From: Purpureocillium takamizusanense
Taxonomy: Eukaryota > Ascomycota > Sordariomycetes > Hypocreales > Ophiocordycipitaceae
DNA: 64,000 bases
NCBI RefSeq assembly: GCF_022605165.1
Contig: NC_063069.1
Location: 1,736,001 to 1,800,000 of the forward strand
Direction: 5' to 3'
Shown: positions 59,901 through 64,000 of the stretch, piece after piece
Position numbering within the stretch: the first letter of the stretch is position 1
Layout of the letters: each line of letters starts with the position of its first letter
Position numbers and translations under genes: made by a program
The notes under the pieces: generated by a model
What the model was told of the DNA's origin: nothing
Databases searched by the model: none
What the model saw: the letters and a program-made list of their open reading frames with translations, nothing else

Positions 59901-60183
59901 GAACCACGGCAACACGGTCCAGCCGCCTGGCGTCAGCCTCAACCAGCGCATTGATGAAGTGGGTGGTGCCGATAGTGACGCTGAGGACGCGCCTTTGGTC
60001 GATGGCTGAGCTTGCAAGAACGGCCCTGATTGCCTCCTCGATGCCGCTGGTAATGTCGGGTGTCGTGGTGGCCTTGTACGAGGCGAGCACACCGCGGTCG
60101 GGGCTGCTCAGGGCCTTGATATCAAGGATGGCTGCGTCGGTGTTGGTGCCACCAACGTCCACGCCTATACGATACAGGGACAT
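56955..60183 (-). CDS. hydantoinase-A/oxoprolinase fused to DUF917
   Basis: Probable ATP-dependent or metal-dependent cyclic-amide hydrolase, cytosolic. Five exons join in frame: 60183-58043, 57991-57888, 57835-57759, 57700-57497 and 57443-56955; 1004 aa. The N-terminal hydantoinase/oxoprolinase actin-like fold begins MSLYRIGVDVGGTNTDAAIL; HyuA core motifs include VTIGTTHFINAL, DIGPTGFLERENATILNA, FASGPTNSMTGAAFLAG and VVDIGGTTTDVCAL (about 295-320). From about residue 640 a DUF917 domain follows: EIDLEFLATGCGVLGTGGGG, GGGNGMCVFGTG, VVDGDAMGRAYPT, then GGYTMGAVVLAPLG near the end. The HyuB half of true 5-oxoprolinases is absent. Divergent from an NCS1 permease 1.8 kb away, which suggests a transported cyclic substrate. 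Substrate unknown. Confidence 0.92.
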
Positions 60184-61998
60184 GGTCCTTGCTGATGTGC
60201 GCCCTTGCAGCGAGCCCAGAGACTATGCACACTTGGGTGTCTGGCGATGTTTGACTTGGCCTATCCTCAGGAACCCCGTTCTCTTTTAAGTAAGAGGTGG
60301 GAAGTCCCAGTGCACGGGGTTGCGAGCCAACTGGCCGATCGGAGGTTGAGGGGCAAGTTATGAGCCAGTGGAGGAAACGGGGCCAACGGAGCGGAGGTAG
60401 CCGCAGTAAGCCGATGGGCAGGCACAACAAACAAGGAAGGCTGAGGAGGTTCCGCGATATCGCTACGGCCGGACGGAAGCGTTCGAGTTGTTGGTGCCAG
60501 CCCAGCTGCCCCATGTGTTGTTCGCGCGAGTACATGGAGAAGGATGTTATCCAAGGATGACGAGAGACACATGCGGACACGACGCCCGCTCGATAAGCGG
60601 ATCTCCGTCGAAGCTCCACCGAGCCACCAGCTGGAAGAGCCCACTGCGCCATGGCGTTGTCTGTGACGGGATGGCAATCTCTGGCGGGCTTGCGGGGAAC
60701 CGAGTCGGGCAATTTCAGCAAGACGAGGCGCTGTGGGGGCGAGTTAGGTTTGCCGACGATGCGCTGTGCAGGCTGTTGCGAATTGGGGGGGGGGCCATAA
60801 TAGGCACTGCAAGTTCGCCGATGGGTTTCCACGTGGCATACGGCGTTTCATGGGATAGCCGGGAGCGTGCGCGATGCAGGAGTCATTGCGTATCTGCCTC
60901 CTGGACGGGCTGCTTGTCTTGCAGCGGATGTCGATGGCGATGTGCGCAGCAGTAATGGAAGATCCATGGGTCAAGCCAGAAATGGGAGTGGCTCGGTCAG
61001 AGGCCGCTTGTGGCGGGTGTGTTACATTGGCACGGTGGGTATGCACAAAGTACGGACTGTGGTGCTAACAAGATGCGACAGAACTGACTGCTCTGACTGT
61101 TTATCGAGGTACCTAATGGCACACCGTTTGTCAATCAATTCAGCGCAAGAGGGCAAAGGAAGATCAGCCCAATCTACAGGTACTTTCCAGGTTGTCGTCG
61201 GCCCCTGCTGGATGCGCGCCGCCCGTGTCGAGCATTCCCCAGCGCCACCTCTTGCTACTAGTCGACGTCCGCCCGGTCATGCATTGATACAGACGTTGGT
61301 TTTGTACTTCTTGGAAAGGAACTACGCAGTCGTACTATCGGCTCAAGCTCGACGAGCCCGATACCGGCCGCTTCTTCTTTTTCCGCGTCGCAAACCCACG
61401 CCGGCCGACGTCCTGATATGGGCAATTGGGCAAATAACGTACCATCGAGGTCATCATGGCCGCCTTAGTAATTGTGGGCGGCCAGCACCCTGGGATTGGG
61501 GGTCACGGCAGCAGGCGACGCTAGTCAATCAAGTCCGCGGCCTCTCCTCCAGCAGTCGATTTTTTGCAATCCACCCCACCCCACCAATCTCGACTCCAGA
61601 GACTCACCTCGCGACGTTGAGGCTGGACAATACACGACACGAACACGCCCACGACGGAGGCTCGCGGAGTGGATATCGCTCGCTTGGGACCCTGATTGCA
61701 ACCAGCCTGCTCTGGCCCCTCCATTGACCCCGTTGCCCCAAGCCCCAGGGGGGCCGAAATCCGGGGGCTCCATCTGCCTCCACAGTCGGTCGTTCATCCC
61801 ATCGGAGCTCCGCCAAGTCGCAGTCTCATCCCAATATCACCACCGACGCCGGTTGCGAGATAAGGGCGTCGAGTCTTTCGTGGGGTTGTGCTGTCTAACA
61901 ACTACTATACTTGTTGGGCACACCCGCTGTTGGTTTACTCGCGGACATCCACGCTTGCGCAAAGCCACCTACAGCACCCCCCACCACCAACAGAAGCA
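60184..61998. promoter_or_regulatory. divergent intergenic region between hydantoinase and NCS1 permease genes
   Basis: About 1.8 kb, no gene supported; likely promoters of both genes. The part from about 61550 to 61998 is C/T-rich on the + strand, as for a fungal leader. Confidence 0.45.
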
Positions 61999-64000
61999 AT
62001 GGGTCTCAAGACTCTGGTGAAGCGCTTTGAGCTGCAGAATGTCTCGGCTTTGACTGTATGTATTGTTGCCCTTTTGTTGCATGCAGCCTGGATTTCCATA
62101 CTAACAACGCTCGCCCAGAACGAGGACGTTCGTCCTTGCGAGGCCGAGCGACGGACGTGGAACTTCCTGGCCTTTCACAACTACTGTACGTGCTCGGCAT
62201 TCTTATTATCGACACCGACTTACTTGACTGTCGTTAAGGGCTCCTGATCAATTGTAACATCGCTACGTTCCTCACTGGCAGCGCGCTCATCCCGCTCGGC
62301 CTTACTTGGTGGCAGGCCATCATTAGTATGTCCCCGCCACCCTCCTTGTCGGTCGTCCAACGGCCCATTGAATCAAACCCTGACCAGACGCCCAGGCATC
62401 GTTGTCGGGAATATTATCGCAACCACGGCGCTTCTGCTGAGCTCGTTGGCCGGTGCCTATTATCACAGTATGCGGAACCTCTTCCGCTCTACTTGTCCTT
62501 GGGACTAACTTGGGTGCAGTCGGCTTTCCCGTGTACAGCCGTGCCATCTGGGGTATCTGGGGCTCCCAGTTTACGATATGGAACCGAATCTTCTTGTCGT
62601 TTGGTACGTGGCCCGTGACTGGCTCTTACCGACCAAAATTGACCGCGCACAGTCTGGTATGGCTTCCAAGCCTGGGTCGGCGGTGAATGCATTTACATGA
62701 TCCTGCTTTCGTGGGATCCCAAGTACGAATCGCGCATACCCAACACGATCCCTGCTGATACCGGGATGACCTCTGCGCAATTTGTCGCCTACGTCATCTT
62801 TTGTGTCATCAGCCTGCCATTTCTCTGGATCCGGCCGCACAGGCTCCAGCCGTTCTTTTATGTCGCGGCGACGGTAACCTTCATCTTCTTCCTGGTTTTG
62901 CTAATATGGGCACTGGCCACCATGGGACCAACGGGCTTCGGCAGCACCCTCAGCTCGGAGCGCACCATCCCTCTGACCGGCGGACCCAACAGCACTGCTT
63001 GGTTGATGGTGTACGGCGTCATGTCCACAGTTGGATCCATCGCGGCCGGCATTCTCAACCAAAACGACTACGCTCGTCTGGCGAAGCGGCCCCGGGATGC
63101 CATATGGGGTCAGGCGATCGCGTATCCGCTGTATTGCAACTATGCTGCTGTGCTTGGCATCTTGGTCGTTGCGGCGACCCAGCATCGCTTCGATGGTGAG
63201 GCCATCTGGAACCCACCCACACTCTTTGTGCGACTCCTGGAAAAAGACCCGAGCTCAGGAACCCGCGCCGCTGTCTTCTTTGCCGGCCTCGCGCTCGTTG
63301 TTTCGCAGCTGGGAAGCAGCATACCGGGCAATGCGCTGGCGGGTGGCATTGACCTCGCGTCCACGTTTCCCAAGTACATCAATATCCGCAGGGGCGCGTA
63401 TATCACGGCCCTGATCAGCCCCGCAGTTAATCCCTGGCGGTTGGTCAACACGGCCACCATATTCTTGACTGTCCTGTCGAGTTACGGCATCTTTCTTGCG
63501 CCAATGACGGGCATGATGACTGCAAACTACCTCATCGTCTGCAGGCGCAAGTTCAAAGTGGATGACCTGTACCGCGGAGACAGGAGCAGCATATACTGGT
63601 ACACGTGGGGGGTGAACTGGCGGGCGCCTGTTGCGGTAAGTTCTTTTTCACGCGATTATGCATCCAACTTGGGCGAGGGTAAATTTAGACGGCCAGTGCT
63701 GATCGTTGCAGTGGATTGTCGGTGTAATTCCACCGCTTCCCGGCTTTGTCTCACAAGTCAACACATCGGTCACTGTTACAGACGCGGCCATAGAACTGTA
63801 CTATCTCAACTACGTATACGGCTATCTCTCAAGCATGCTGGTCTATACGCTTCTGCATTGGGCATTCCCAGCCAAGGCGCTGGATGAGTTCGTGCGCGAG
63901 CCCACGTCAGCGGCAACGCTCCAGCAACACTACCGGGACCGCTGGGACTCAGAGGCCATGGAAGCGGCCGCCCTTGCCAGCTCCGGTGAAGGAATATCAG
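61999..64000 (+). CDS. NCS1-family nucleobase/allantoin/hydantoin permease (3' end outside window)
   Basis: Plasma-membrane cation symporter of the NCS1 (Fur/Fcy/Mhp1) family. Seven exons fit: 61999-62055, 62119-62185, 62239-62325, 62396-62467, 62520-62603, 62653-63635 and 63712 to the window end, with all phases consistent. Motifs: NEDVRPCEAERRTWNFLAFHNYWL before TM1, GLTWWQAIIS, VGNIIATTALLLSS, IGFPVYSRAIWGIWGSQF (TM3 region), GGPNSTAWLMVYGVMSTVGS, NQNDYARLAKRP, SQLGSSIPGNALAGGIDLASTFPKYINIRRG, and FLAPMTGMMTANYLIV. These are typical of the fungal uracil/allantoin/uridine branch. The frame is open at position 64000 in the C-terminal tail, so only the last residues are missing. The divergent hydantoinase-type neighbour points to a cyclic ureide, hydantoin or related substrate. 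Confidence 0.92.

Overview
The window looks like chromosomal DNA of a filamentous ascomycete (Pezizomycotina, probably a sordariomycete, perhaps Hypocreales; the order is an inference). Coding regions are GC-rich, and introns are short (about 50-180 nt) with fungal donors (GTATGT, GTAAGT, GTGCGT) and CTAAC/CTGAC-type branch points. The gene set fits: an ENA-type Na+ ATPase, a MedA-type developmental regulator, GH128 and GH78 glycosidases, THI4 with a eukaryotic TPP riboswitch, a PTS2 peroxisomal thiolase and a DUF917-type hydantoinase. Exon coordinates were worked out by hand from splice signals and reading-frame continuity.

Layout: (1) 0.5-2 kb, peroxisomal 3-ketoacyl-CoA thiolase (-). (2) 4-5 kb, GPI-anchored GH128 wall glucanase (+). 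(3) 8.7-12.3 kb, ENA P-type ATPase (+) behind a 3.7-kb upstream region. (4) 13-14 kb, beta-carbonic anhydrase (-) with two likely starts. (5) 15.4-19.6 kb, a decayed patch: a broken Zn2Cys6 regulator, a 5'-truncated sugar transporter, and two related small secreted cysteine-rich protein genes. (6) 21.7-24.3 kb, intracellular-type alpha-L-rhamnosidase (+). (7) 26.7-28.9 kb, MedA-like regulator (-), followed by about 16.7 kb in which I can support no protein gene. (8) 45.6-47.6 kb, two convergent intronless genes of bacterial type (terpene-cyclase-fold protein and APH/TIGR02569-like kinase). (9) 48-53 kb, a DAK-type kinase, an RpiB-type isomerase and a TIM-like isomerase. (10) 55.2-56.6 kb, THI4 with uORF, hairpin and TPP riboswitch in the leader. 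(11) 57-64 kb, hydantoinase-A/DUF917 protein (-) divergent from an NCS1 permease (+) that runs off the window end.

Genes that appear to work together: the 48-53 kb trio matches the last three steps of erythritol/erythrulose catabolism (erythrulose kinase, erythrulose-1-phosphate isomerase, erythrulose-4-phosphate isomerase) known from Brucella, mycobacteria and Yarrowia. This is the most coherent metabolic system in the window. The 57-64 kb pair looks like uptake plus hydrolysis of a hydantoin-like or other cyclic-amide substrate. The secreted peptide pair beside decayed genes looks like a small effector-type locus.
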